DNA of 64,000 nt from Lepturacanthus savala. Lineage: Eukaryota; Chordata; Actinopteri; Scombriformes; Trichiuridae. Position 1 is the first letter of the stretch. The number at the start of each line of letters is the position of its first letter. The notes under the pieces are model-generated. The model saw only the letters and a program-made list of their open reading frames with translations, did not search any database and was not told the origin of the DNA. The stretch is taken from contig CM060469.1 of the NCBI GenBank assembly GCA_030544235.1, positions 20,524,517 to 20,588,516 of the forward strand. The letters run 5' to 3'. This document shows, one piece after another, positions 1 through 11,399 of this stretch. The position numbers and the translations under genes were made by a program.

Positions 1-3000
1 ACATTTGTGGCCTGGTATCCAGGTCTGCTCCTACTGTGTAGTTGCAGTATAACCTCCGAGCAAACCACTTTGAGACCAAACCCCTTCATAATGAAGTATA
101 AACCAAGCCGCCAGCTCAATGTCTAAGACATTGTGACTGAATCAAAGGGAATATTTAGACCTCTGAGAAATCAATCAGCATGTAGAGCAAAGTGAAAACG
201 ACTGCAATGAGGCTGGTTTCATGTCAGACTGGATGAGACGCAGCACAGCCCTGTCGTTATGGCCCCAGTGCTCAAATAAACAGGAAAAAACAGAGCTCTG
301 AAGGTGGTTTCAATTTCCCGAGACAGCTAATCACACACAGGAAAGCGGCAGCATTAAATGTTGCTTATGAAACCTGACGGAGAGCAGCCTGAGATCACAG
401 TGAGCAGAGGAGAAGAGAGCCATGAATTAGACATCGGAGCAGCCTGTAACTAGGCCACAATAACCAGAAACAGCATCGCACAGCTTCCTACTGATTAATG
501 CAGCACAGCGAGGAGCCATTGATGCCGTTTATTTTTGTTTCTCTCCTCATCACGCACACAGATCAGAGCAGGTTAAGGGGTTACGTCCATATGTGTTGCA
601 CACGCATATCCAACAGTGTATGAAAATTGTCTTGTGGGGCTTGTGGATATGTACATTTTTCATGGTTTCAATTATTTCTGCCCCAGCAGGCAAAGCAAAT
701 CTTTTCACATCGATGATCTTAGTGCCAGAAAACAGCAAATAATGATTCCTTTTAATGCATTGAAAGATGTCCAATTTTCAGCAGATTTCCACAATATTAG
801 CAAAAACATATTTTGAATTAATGAATGTTTTCATTTACTGCCATTTTGTAGATAATTGGAGTTTGATTAGCTGAAAAATAAACATTTGGTGGTGTTTTAG
901 TCTATACCATTTAACACTGAAGAAGAGAAATCAATGAAAATGAGTCTAAGCTGAAATAATGGAAAACATGTTAGAAATATGACATTTCTGTTTATTTAAT
1001 GTCTTCATGTGAGAAACAATAGTCTCCTCGCCAATCCAGTCATGTGCACATCCACAAAACCTCAGTAGAAAGATTCTGGATTAAAAAATCAATTAGATTG
1101 TGATACATGGAGTACCCATGCACCTAAATTAAAGCTTAATTTATTTTTACCTAGCATGAAAAATTCTATTTTAGTCAGAGGAAACAGTGGAAACTTTGCA
1201 AATAAAATTCACACATCGTAGTAATACACTTCATATATGTCAGGATTTACTTGTTATATCTGTTTCCATTGAACTTAATCGTTTTTATTCATATTAACTA
1301 TTAATTTCTTTTTTTAATAATTGAGGTTTTTTTTTCTTTTTCCATTTTAAGCTTTTCCACATCTACAGCATGTGAATTAAAACATGGGGATTGGGTTAGA
1401 GTATTTGAGCTATCTACTGCCTCCTCTATTGGAGATATAGTCACACGTGGATGCATATAAGAATCTCTTTTTTTCTTCAGAAAGACAGGTGAAAGAAATA
1501 ATAAATGAGAGATTGTGTTGAGTCACAGAAGCTTGTACAGCAAAGGCGGCACAGGAAGTGGCGTCATGACTGAATGGTGATGGGAAACAAATACTGGTAT
1601 TTGAACCTAACATTTTCTGAGCCTGAAATGTGCCAAGCATTTAATTTATTTAACCCTCTTCTGTCATAGTCTACATTTCTCCACAACTTTCAATTTGAGT
1701 TTCAGTTCAATACAGCATGTTTAGTGTTTAATAGACTAAACAACCATATATGTTCACAAATAGGACATCACTCAAAGTGTCTTTTCTGATCTGCGGAAGC
1801 AGTGATTTTCCAGCTGAACTCCCCTGCAGCAAGTATGTGACCTTACGTAATGTACTGAATGTATTATATGAGCAGTATCACATGCTCCTTTTACATCAGT
1901 GTTGTTTATTTCTTCTGTTTTTGCACAAATCGATAAGAAATAAAAAATGAATTACAGGTTTATACTCACTAGGCTGATGACAGTGGTAGTTTAATAAGGT
2001 TTCTAGATAATTAAAGGGCTAATTTAATTGTTTTACAGTGTGTAGCCTGTTAAATAAAGCATCCAGGAGCCCAAATATTTAGTGTCAATAAACTGGTTGC
2101 AAGTGTATGTGATCAATGGCTCTCCATGTTGCTGCAAATAACAAAAAATATACATTAAAAATCACTGTGAACTCGCCAACTATCTTGATAATTGATCAAT
2201 TGATTTGGGTAATTTTTAAGAAGAAAATGTCCAAAAAAAATAAACACATTTTAGGTTGAATCTTCAGTTTTAGGATTGACACTTAGACCATTTTATGAAC
2301 TAAACAACAAATCAATTCATTGTTTTAATAAATTATTGATTAGTTGACTATCAAAATCATCATTAATTGCAGCCATATTGACATTTAGTCTTTTGTATGT
2401 AGAAGAGATGAATAAAGAGGTTCAAAAATAAATATATACCTGCATATTTCCTTTTTTTGTCCTAGTTGTGACAGGTGTCTTTTCAGCACCTTATATAGTG
2501 ACAAAACTCAAAGTAGCTGACAATATACTACTACTAGATTACCTGTATTTGATTACTTTCCACAAACAGTAAAATAATGGCTACCTGAAAACAAATCTGA
2601 CAAAGCAAATTGTATTACATGAAAATTATAAATGCCATTAAATTATAAAAAAGACAATGTGTAAAATACCATAAACTCATGATATCACAGGCTCTCTTTA
2701 GGCCTGAATGATAGAGGCAGACATTTTCAAATTTAAGTAGCCCTACTACAATTGTACAAAATTGCATCACAATTTAAATATGCCATCGCACAACGTTTAT
2801 AATTAATATAAGAATATGCTATCATGGACTGGCTGTGATAAGGCAACTAGTAACTCTTCAGAGAGTACCACAAATAGGCCTACACTCTGAAACCTGCAGG
2901 AATAATGGAGGAATATCATGATAATTACTTCATCTGGTGATTGATGAAGGGCCTAAAATAGCAATTATATTGCTAAAAGGCAGAATAACAACAGTACTGG

Positions 3001-3161
3001 TTAAAAAGGAGGATAAACTGGCCTACACATCCTGTCCTTCTCAGACTGCCAAACCCCAAACAGAAAGCAGGAGGAGAGAAAACAGCCCTCATCCCCAGCA
3101 CCGACACGGGAAAAAAATATCATTAGAAGCGGCCACACGGTGAAGAGATGCCGGTACTTAC
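1..3161. other. No gene seen; probable first intron of the gene starting at 3174
   Basis: AT-rich sequence with no ORF that reads like a protein domain. The short ORFs here have no splice context or recognisable motif. A degenerate copy of the dispersed TAATCGATTA-type repeat lies at about 2165-2375. The stretch at about 120-560 is less AT-rich and more complex than its surroundings and could be regulatory, but nothing in it is diagnostic. Confidence 0.5.
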
Positions 3162-3174
3162 TGTCCGAGGCCAT
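3162..3174 (-). CDS. First coding exon of an unidentified gene that continues off the left edge
   Basis: On the minus strand an ATG in a strong context (GCAGCCATGG) opens four codons, M-A-S-D, plus one base of the next codon, and then meets a consensus donor (GTAAGT at 3161-3156). The sequence 5' of the ATG (about 3175-3300 on this strand) is GC-rich with a run of GCT triplets, as expected of a 5' UTR near a CpG-rich promoter. I found no second exon between 1 and 3160, so the gene would continue to the left of this window through a long first intron. Four residues are too few to name it. This rests only on the start context, the donor and the local GC rise; a chance match cannot be excluded. 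Confidence 0.5.
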
Positions 3175-3545
3175 GGCTGCGGCTGTTTCCCTCAGACTGT
3201 CAGCGGAACCGAGTGTGTGGTCGGCGGATCAGCGGCAGCAGCAGCAGCATCCCCGCCGCTCCTCATCCTCCAGACCCGCAAAACTGCAGCCACACAGCGG
3301 TGAACGGTGATGCCTTCAGGAACCGCAGGACGTTTGCACGCTCTATAGGAATATAATGACTGCGTTTGGCGAATTTGGGTATTTAAATCTCAGAATTGTC
3401 ATAATGGTCCCTATAATTGATCATCTGTACTCTGAACATCCTAAAGTCATTTAATTAAACAGAACAACAAATAGAAGCAAGAGAGAATGTATTTTACGCA
3501 AATATCTGATAGTCTATGAACTCCTCATCTGCAGTTATATGTGTG

Positions 3546-3552
<7 letters not shown>

Positions 3553-3633
<81 letters not shown>
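3553..3633. repeat. (AT)n microsatellite
   Basis: An uninterrupted AT dinucleotide run of about 80 bp, preceded by a short (GT)n. It accounts for a spurious Tyr-Ile repeat ORF on the minus strand. Confidence 0.95.
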
Positions 3634-3637
<4 letters not shown>

Positions 3638-4503
3638 CATAAGTGACATAAGTGATAGTGACATAAGTGTCAGTGACAAATAATGTTTGGCAAGATTGAG
3701 AAAGTCAAAAGAAAAATAAAATACAGTTTTAAGAAGCATTTATCAGGTCTCTCAAAATGTAAAAATGTACATTGTGTTCATGTTGGTTTCTTGTTAATTA
3801 AAAGTCCACTATCACAGTTTTGAGTTTTTTGACACCAAATGTCAAATGGTGTAACCAAAAAATAATGATAAATTGTAAATATATAATCCAGCTACAATAT
3901 AAAACTTGTTTATAGCATGTGTTTTTAATTTTTCAAAGACGTTTTTAGAGAGTTAAACTATCTGGTACCAAGTTTTAGGTACAAGCTAGCCAGCTACATA
4001 GCCAACCTGCTACGCTACATAACTTACCTTATGTTAGCAGGCATCAGTTCAGGAGGATAACAGGATATCACGTGTATAAGATATACAATTTAAAAGAAAA
4101 AAATGTGTTAAATTTGAACAAACAGCTCCCTGAACTACCCAGAGAAACTGAAGCTCCGTGAAGGTTCTCAATCATCTTTATCTTGTAAAGTTGTAGAGAA
4201 AAGCAACAGAATTTCTTAGCTTGTTGAAGACGTTTGACCTCCGATACACGAGGCTTCTTCAGAACTGGGATGAGTGACAATTAGTTGGAAACATTTACAT
4301 GAGTGTAAATAGGTGCATCACACGACTAATATCCCATTTCACGGGTGTGCTCATGTAATTTTTTTCCAAATAACTAACACTCATCGCATTTCTGAAGAAC
4401 CTCCTGCTAGTCCATGGTGTAAAACATGTATCAAAAGATGTTTTTTCCTCTCTATTGACACTTGCAAATTTTTTCCTTAAGGTACCATGGTAACAGAAGT
4501 AGA

Positions 4504-4619
<116 letters not shown>

Positions 4620-5206
4620 ATATGCACTTTATGCATATATTCAGCCAATCATCCTAATTAGGTTAATTAGGTATTAGGACATTTAGTAAGGATATTTATT
4701 ATTATATCAACAATTATTTAATCTGCATTAAATGCAACACAACAAAAACACAAAGCGAAATATCTTTTGTAAAAAAGATTTATATAAAACAGTGAAACTT
4801 CATAAATATTTAAAAACTGGAGACTGAAATGAAGGCCAGGTTGTAGCAGTGAATCCAGTTTTAACATTTCTGACAATTCTGCTTCATGATGCATGAATTA
4901 ATAGAATAATTAGTATGTTTACAGTGAAAGGCTAAATTTCTTGAGCTGTCATTGTTTACATTTTCTAAAACAATGCATTTTTTTTTTTTTGCAAATAAAA
5001 GCAAGGTTAGAACAATATTTTTTGAACAGACTAGTTTGTCTTATTTTCATCCATTAAGGGATGCTACTCATTAAAATAATTAATCAAAACATTTACATTT
5101 TCTATGATACAGTCTCCCAATGTGATCTTACAAGGTAGAATACTAACTACAACAATAAAACAGCATTTTAAAACAATCATGAATGAACGCTGAACAGCAT
5201 CTCCAG

Positions 5207-6728
5207 TCAGGATGAAGGTGGTTTTGTTTTTTCTGAAGGGGAAAAAGAGATAAAATCACATTATATTGGAAAAAGAAGCCAGTAAATGTATGAACTTTTC
5301 AAAAGAGAGAAAAAGTAAGGAATATTCATCCTGGTGTATGATTTTTAACCAAAGAAAGGGCACAGGTCTCTGGGTTGAATGTAGAGTTGCAGCCAATAAC
5401 TATTTTCATTATCAACTGATCTTCCATTACAAGTGACATTACCAATTTGCATTACATGTTCTTTAGGGGAGTTTTTCTTTATTGGAATCAAAGGTCTGAT
5501 AGAGGATGTTGTCTTGCTGACCTAAAGCCCCCATCACAGATTTGTGATATTGGTCTTCATCAATGAAACTAATTTGACTTGATGTAAATGTAAAAAGAGT
5601 TGAAAAGTATGAAAGTGTAAAGGTGTGTTGTACCTTCAGGAGCAGAGTCCAGTTTGGTGAGACATTTGATATCAGTGGACTTCATAGCTTCTTTCCACAC
5701 GTCACCTGATAAGGAGACAGTCTCAATCAGTAAGGATCAGTTCACACAATATTCAAGCTACAGAATAGACCATGTCAGAGATGTTTAGAGGGAAACATTT
5801 CGTAGAGATGTTAACAACTCATTGACATGTGAAATATGAGCCGACTATACTTTGTTGTTTGAAAGACATCAAAGAACATAAAGGTTCATCTAAAAAATGT
5901 GTTTTAAAGGTTGTTATATTACCCATTATGTCAAATCAAATGTCAAATCTGAAAATCAACTAAAGCCTTCAGATAATGGAGTGGATGTATAAAGTAGCAG
6001 TGTTATTAAATGGAAATATTTAAGTAAAGTACCTCAACACCAAGTCTCTACTAGCTTTACATGTTCTACATGTTCTACATGCTCCCACCTGGCAACATCC
6101 TCAGTGAATTGGCAGGTTAAATTCCATTTATTCCGAGACGACAATCAGATTTATATTCTCATCCTATCAGTGGATCCAAATCATCTCCCCAGGCTCGAAC
6201 ACTATTAATCTACTGTTTGATCTAAGCTGAATGAAAATCTTCTACAACTAAACATAGGCAAACTGAAATCTTGCACATAAACTAGTTGATTTATAGATGT
6301 GAAAAACCTCAAAACAAACTCAAATGTGAATGTTTTATTGAATGTAAGATAGTAGGAGGAATTTACCTGTAACATGCACATTTTCAATGGTTCTGGCTTT
6401 GAGTGATAGTTTGCTGGAGTTCTGTATCGTGGGGGCGGCTCCAGCTTCGCTGCTGGTGAAATCCACCTCGATCTGACGATGACGCCGGGATTTAGTGGCC
6501 TGAGAGCATAAAACACATATGTTAGCATTTTACACCCTGATCTGTGGGGAAACATTATAGAACTTTTTTGTGCAAAGTAAGGGTGTTCCAAAGGATTTTT
6601 TTGACAGTATACAAAAGTATACAAAAAAGTTATTCAATGATATACCTGAAGTTGTTCATTTGGTGCTGGACATCTCTGATAAAATTTAATAAAGTGCTAC
6701 TATACATGAGACTTTGTGAAAAATTTAA

Positions 6729-6802
<74 letters not shown>

Positions 6803-9074
6803 CATCCTAAACAGATTGCAGAGAATTGTCATCTTTGTAATGTGTGTCTTTACAGTGTGTATTTAATGTCTGTGTGTTCTGGTGTGACAGAGTTATGATT
6901 TTGATGCAAAGTGTGTGCATATTAGAAACACAAACCTCTGCTGCTGTTCCGTACGCCTTTGATTTGATGGCTGCTACAACGCTGGCTCTTCTGGAGCACT
7001 GAGTATAGAAACAGACAGCAGGTCAGTGTCTCTGGACAATGTCATTACTACAGCTTTTACAAAAGCTACAAAGAAAAGCTCAAATATTTAACATCCTGCA
7101 GAAGTTGTGAGATACAGCAGTGATGCTTTCAGTATTTGAACAAAGCAACAAGCTCAAACTTCACTGACCTCCTGCTGAGATGTTCCCTCGCCGCTATCTT
7201 CACCTTCAACCGTTGCAACCTAACAAGAGAAGCTCCATCATCTCACCAAGAAATAAACTGATTCAAAGTTATTGAAATCGGAACACAAAAACCTGCAGAG
7301 CTGTTTCACCTTCCTCTGTTGCCATTTGTAGAAATCCATCACAGTTCCTTGTAGCTGAGGGACTAAGTCTTTCCTGATCAGGTTGACTGGTGAATTCGTC
7401 TGTTCTGACGTTAAAGAGACAGAAGCCTTCATCTTCTCATAGAGATTGTGGATGTTTGACATTTCCTGCAATAAATCAAATCATAGCACAACTTCACACT
7501 TCGAACATTTCCACTTTTATTAAAGTTTTGGTGTTGGAGCGGGAAAAGGAGGAGGAAGAGTGGAAGAGTCTCAGTTCACCTCCATCAGCTCGATGGTGAT
7601 CAGCTCCTGCGGACGACACGTTCGTGCTATGAACTCCTCACACAGCGGCGACTGCTCAACCTTCCGCTTCTTCTGAAACTTAAGCTGCCAGGACGAGGAG
7701 GAGGAAGACAAATGTGAATTTGCATGATCAGAAATCTGAACTTCAGTGATTTTAATTAAAATGTTTGCTTCAATATTTGAAGACTATTCATCGTTGTTTT
7801 TGTCCCAACAGCTGTAAATATGTAAAATGATGGAAAACTAAGTTTTAGTTCACACTGAAGACAGATTATTTCAGAAAGAGATAATGTATTAAATGAATAT
7901 ATTAATGTGACTTTATAACAGCCTGCAGCTCACTATATTTGGCATGGCAGTGAAGTGAAACGCTTTGTGGAACATCAGCTGTTGGAGGATGAAGATGACA
8001 TCAAGGTGCTGAGCGTCTTGGGCATCCTTCTCAAACTTCTTCACATCCTTCCAGTCCTTCAACGCCAGACGGATCTGCAGCCAAACACACAAGAAGAACT
8101 ATTTTCACTGGATTTAATTAACCTCATGAGTGACTGATCCTTTAAAGCTGTGTGTTGCTGACCGGCTCTGGAGGCGAGGCGGTCTGGCAGTGAAACAGGC
8201 TGTACAGCAGGTAAAGTCCTCCCACTCTGATCTGGAAGCTGAACGGAGGCAGGAAGTAGCTGTAGGCCATGTCCAGAACCAGACGGCTGAACACCCGCTT
8301 CTCATGGTTCACAGTGCCGCTGCAACACAACATGAAGTACTTCTATTTTACTTGAGTATTTCTATTTGATGATACCTTATATTTCTGATCAACTACATTA
8401 AAGAGGGAAATATGTTTTAATCTACTACATTTATCTGAACCTTTAGTTATATTACACATGAACATTTGACATAAAATTATATATTTTAATATTCTTATAT
8501 TTTAAATTGTCGTTCTTTTCTTTTTAGAATTTGCTATGCTCTTTGTGTAAAGCTGCTATATTATTTAAACATGCAATATACTTATATACTGTATAATAAT
8601 ACTATTAATCCAAAATCATCAATCACCAAAATTATCTAAAAGTTGCTTCAATACAACATTAAAATGCTTTCATCTGTTTGTTAGTGATAAAACAAATAAT
8701 ATATTGTAATAACACTGTAAAATGAGTACTTACACGTTTCTATACTATTTCAAGACTTTATCTGTAACTGAGTATTTCTATTTTTACTTAAGTAAAGTAT
8801 AAGAGTATTTTGTCCACCTCTGAATATATGACAGTATTGCATATTGCCATGGAAATGTAAATACTTTATTATCCATCAAATATTGAAATTTTAGTAGAAA
8901 TGTTTTGTTTGGCAAAAGTGAGAGGTTTTTGGTGTAAACCTACTAGAATATCTGTTCAAACTTCATTTCTCTCCAGATTCTAGAGAAAATCTCGAAGCGA
9001 ACCGAGTCGGTTTCCTGGAAGCGGCTCATCAGCTGCTCACAGTCACATTTCAGCTGTTCCCTGTAGTTTTCCAT
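5207..9074 (-). CDS. snapc1: snRNA-activating protein complex subunit 1 (SNAPc 43-kDa subunit)
   Basis: SNAPC1 is a subunit of the nuclear complex that binds the proximal sequence element of Pol II and Pol III snRNA promoters. Ten coding exons are in frame: 8944-9074, 8163-8319, 7934-8074, 7580-7684, 7310-7465, 7169-7219, 6936-6998, 6367-6499, 5634-5705 and 5207-5232, giving 344 aa (human about 368). The first exon contains the family's near-invariant SRFQETDSVRFE stretch. The second encodes YFLPPFSFQIRVGGLYLLY, and the third RLALKDWKDV followed by KAFHFTAMP; all are characteristic of SNAPC1. The C-terminal exons are basic and poorly conserved, as usual in the family. The start is the first ATG, 11 residues before the conserved CEQLMSRF block. 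Fish can carry two snapc1 paralogues and I cannot say which this is. A (CA)n array sits in the intron between exons 7 and 8. Confidence 0.95.
6731..6802. repeat. (AC)n followed by (AT)n inside a snapc1 intron
   Basis: About 59 bp of AC repeat runs into about 13 bp of TA repeat, between snapc1 exons 7 and 8. Confidence 0.95.
8330..8820. repeat. Degenerate dispersed element rich in ACTTAAGTAAA-type motifs
   Basis: An AT-rich block in snapc1 intron 1. It begins with 'gtacttctattttacttgag' and ends with 'acttaagtaaagtataagag' followed by 'tccacctctg'. A related block occurs at about 25880-26340, sharing the order 'ctactacatttatctag', 'tttgacataaaat', 'aataacactgta' and 'ttttacttaagtaa'. Two independent copies with the same internal order indicate an interspersed repeat. 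I cannot assign a superfamily. Confidence 0.6.
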
Positions 9075-9957
9075 CACTCAGCTGCTGTTCCGCACAAATT
9101 AATCTTACAACTGAACTGCACCGACCCGAAATTTATCACCAGCTGCTGCTTTTACACACATACTGTCCACAGAAATCTTCTTTATGTGAGCTAGAGGAAT
9201 GTAAACACACAACTCCACAGCGACTGTCGACGGTTTAATACGTCATCAGCAAACATTTGCCGACGTTTTAATGCGTTCACTGACCGTCGTAAACTACGGA
9301 ATCAGGTAGTGTAGCTATTGTGGTTTAACAGTTTAATAGGAAATACTCAGATCATTTACTTTTGTAAAACTAAAAGTCCTGAATAAAAAATGCTACTATA
9401 GTAAAAGTACATATTGGCAGGAAATGTAGTTAAAATATTAAAGTGTTTTTCCTTTGTTTTAATCGGCTCAAAGTAATCAGTTCATGAAGGTTTTTTGACG
9501 TCATGTTTTGTTTTGAATGAAAAATCGAACAATAACAAACAAAGTAGCAATTTCAGCACGAGGAGATGTTTCAGCTAAACATTTTTAAAAATATTTAGCT
9601 GTTCTATCAATTATACAATTTACATATATTAATAGTTTTTTAAGTATCATCTTTAATCTATAAACGTTTTAAATAAAGGTTTTCTGTTATAAATTCTACT
9701 TGTGGTCTTAACGGCTGTACGTGAACGCATCAAACGGATGTGCGTGACTCACGTCCTGCGGAAGTAAACAAGCCCCAGCTGACGTGGAGCAGCAGAACCT
9801 CAGCACCCGTTAGACTGGATCAACCGGAGCTGACTCCGACGCTTTAGCGAACGTTGCTCGGTGTGTTGCGTTAAAATATTACACAGGTGCCGTGTTTGTG
9901 GCGGTTAAACGCCCGAAACAAGTACCGGCTCGTTGAAACTCTTCTCTCCGGTTCAGC
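9075..9957. promoter_or_regulatory. Shared head-to-head promoter region of snapc1 and yipf6
   Basis: The two start codons lie 883 bp apart on opposite strands with no other gene between them. A perfect cAMP-response-element palindrome (TGACGTCA) is at 9496-9503. The outer ends of the interval are richer in CpG than the middle. A piece of a dispersed 'acttttgtaaaactaaaagt' type repeat (about 9330-9480) sits between. Transcription start sites cannot be placed from sequence alone, so whether this is one bidirectional promoter or two is inference. Confidence 0.5.
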
Positions 9958-11399
9958 ATGGCGGCGGCGGAGGAGGCGAGCAGGCCGTTCGCCGGACTGT
10001 CGGACGTCTCCATCACGGAGGACATCCCGGTGGAGGGGGACATCTCCGTGCCGGTCGGTCCGTCTCGGCGGGACGATGAGTTCTCCACGTTGGACGAGCC
10101 GGTGAAGGAGACCATCCTGCGGGACCTGCGGGCGGTTGGGAAGAAGTTCGTGCACGTGCTGTACCCGCAGCGCAGCTCGGCGCTGCTGCGGGACTGGGAC
10201 CTGTGGGGCCCGCTGCTGCTGTGCGTGACGCTGGCGCTGCTGCTGCAGGGCGGCGGGGCGGACAACCACGACCAGGGCGGCCCGCAGTTCGCCGAGGTAC
10301 CGCAAACCTTACATCTGATTCTTATTCACGCTCTGTTCTGTCGAGAATGAGAAAATAACTTTACATGTTAACGAGGAGGAGCTTTAATTAATGTTCAATT
10401 ATGTACACGTTTTTCATGCTGCAATTATCCCTTCTGTTCATACTGACTATTAGAACATTCCTTATGAATATATTTAACACTTTATCTAAAGCTGAAATGA
10501 AGCATTAGTGTCCAAATTAGCCAAATCAATTAGAAATCCTCAGTTTTTATTAAAACTGTCACTGTACCTCTTATGCTGTGTTTCATATTTTCATTGTTTT
10601 AATGAGTTTTATAGTTGTCTACCATTTTAGAAATGGTGTACTCTGGGTACTACTAGTAAAGTGTATTTTTCTACATGCAGCTGTACTCCACAGTTGAATA
10701 TAACACAGTAGGGATGAGTATCTTACTGATATAGCTTATTGATACTGATACTTACCAATACCTTACTATTGTTTTTGAAACTAATTCTAATTCCATTTCT
10801 GAAATTTTATATTGCTTTAAAATTTCTTATCCAAACAAAATGTGTGTTAATATTGTCAATGTGAACACATCAAAGAAGTTTTATTAACTTAAACTAAGAC
10901 TTATTTTACTGATCAGACCTTGAACATGTAATAGAAATAATACTTTTAAATTAAAAAGGGTATAAAAGCATAGATTGTTTAAAACGGTTCTTTTTAATTA
11001 AGTTATTATAATCAATGAAAAGTTATATTTTTTTGTGTTCTCTCCTCTCAGGTGTTCGTCATCGTCTGGTTCGGCTCCATCATCATCACCCTCAACTCAA
11101 AGCTGCTGGGCGGCACCATCTCTTTCTTCCAGAGTCTGTGCGTGCTGGGTTACTGCATCATGCCGCTGACGGCAGCCATGGCCGTGTGCCGCCTCGTCCT
11201 GATCGGCGGCTCCGGCAACGTGAGCTTCGCGGTGCGGCTGGTCGTGGTCATCGCGTCCTTCAGCTGGTCCACCTTCGCCTCCACGGCCTTCCTTGCCGAC
11301 AGTCAGCCGCCAAACCGCAAGGCGCTGGTGGTGTACCCGGTGTTCCTCTTCTACTTTGTGATCGGCTGGATGGTCCTGACGTTCTCTCCGTCGCCGTAG
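9958..11399 (+). CDS. yipf6: Yip1 domain family member 6, Golgi multi-pass membrane protein
   Basis: Two coding exons, 9958-10296 and 11052-11399, join in phase 0 to give 228 aa (human 236). YIPF6 belongs to the YIP/YIF1 family of multi-pass membrane proteins of the early secretory pathway and Golgi, associated with Rab-dependent vesicle traffic. The cytosolic N-terminus carries FAGLSDVSITEDIPVEG, then KKFVHVLYPQ and LLRDWDLWGPL before the first membrane segment. Exon 2 starts VFVIVWFGSIIITLNSKLLG and continues with ISFFQSLCVLGYC. It ends with TAFLADSQPPNRKALVVYPV before the last hydrophobic segment. All are strong YIPF6 signatures. The intron falls directly after GPQFAE. The human gene is, as I recall, split into more exons. 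Exon 1 is very GC-rich against AT-rich flanks. A polyadenylation signal (aataaa) lies at 11654-11659. Confidence 0.96.
10700..10790. repeat. Fragment of a 'GGGATGAGTATC' dispersed repeat in the yipf6 intron
   Basis: The stretch 'tagggatgagtatcttactg' followed by 'gatactgatacttaccaata' resembles the degenerate GATAC-rich interspersed repeats common in fish genomes. Only a short piece is left and the boundaries are uncertain. Confidence 0.35.

Noticed and set aside
3162..3174. Naming the left-edge exon as a RUNX gene because of the MASDS-like start
   Set aside because: In RUNX P1 exons the reading continues well past the fifth codon before splicing; here the donor follows four codons.
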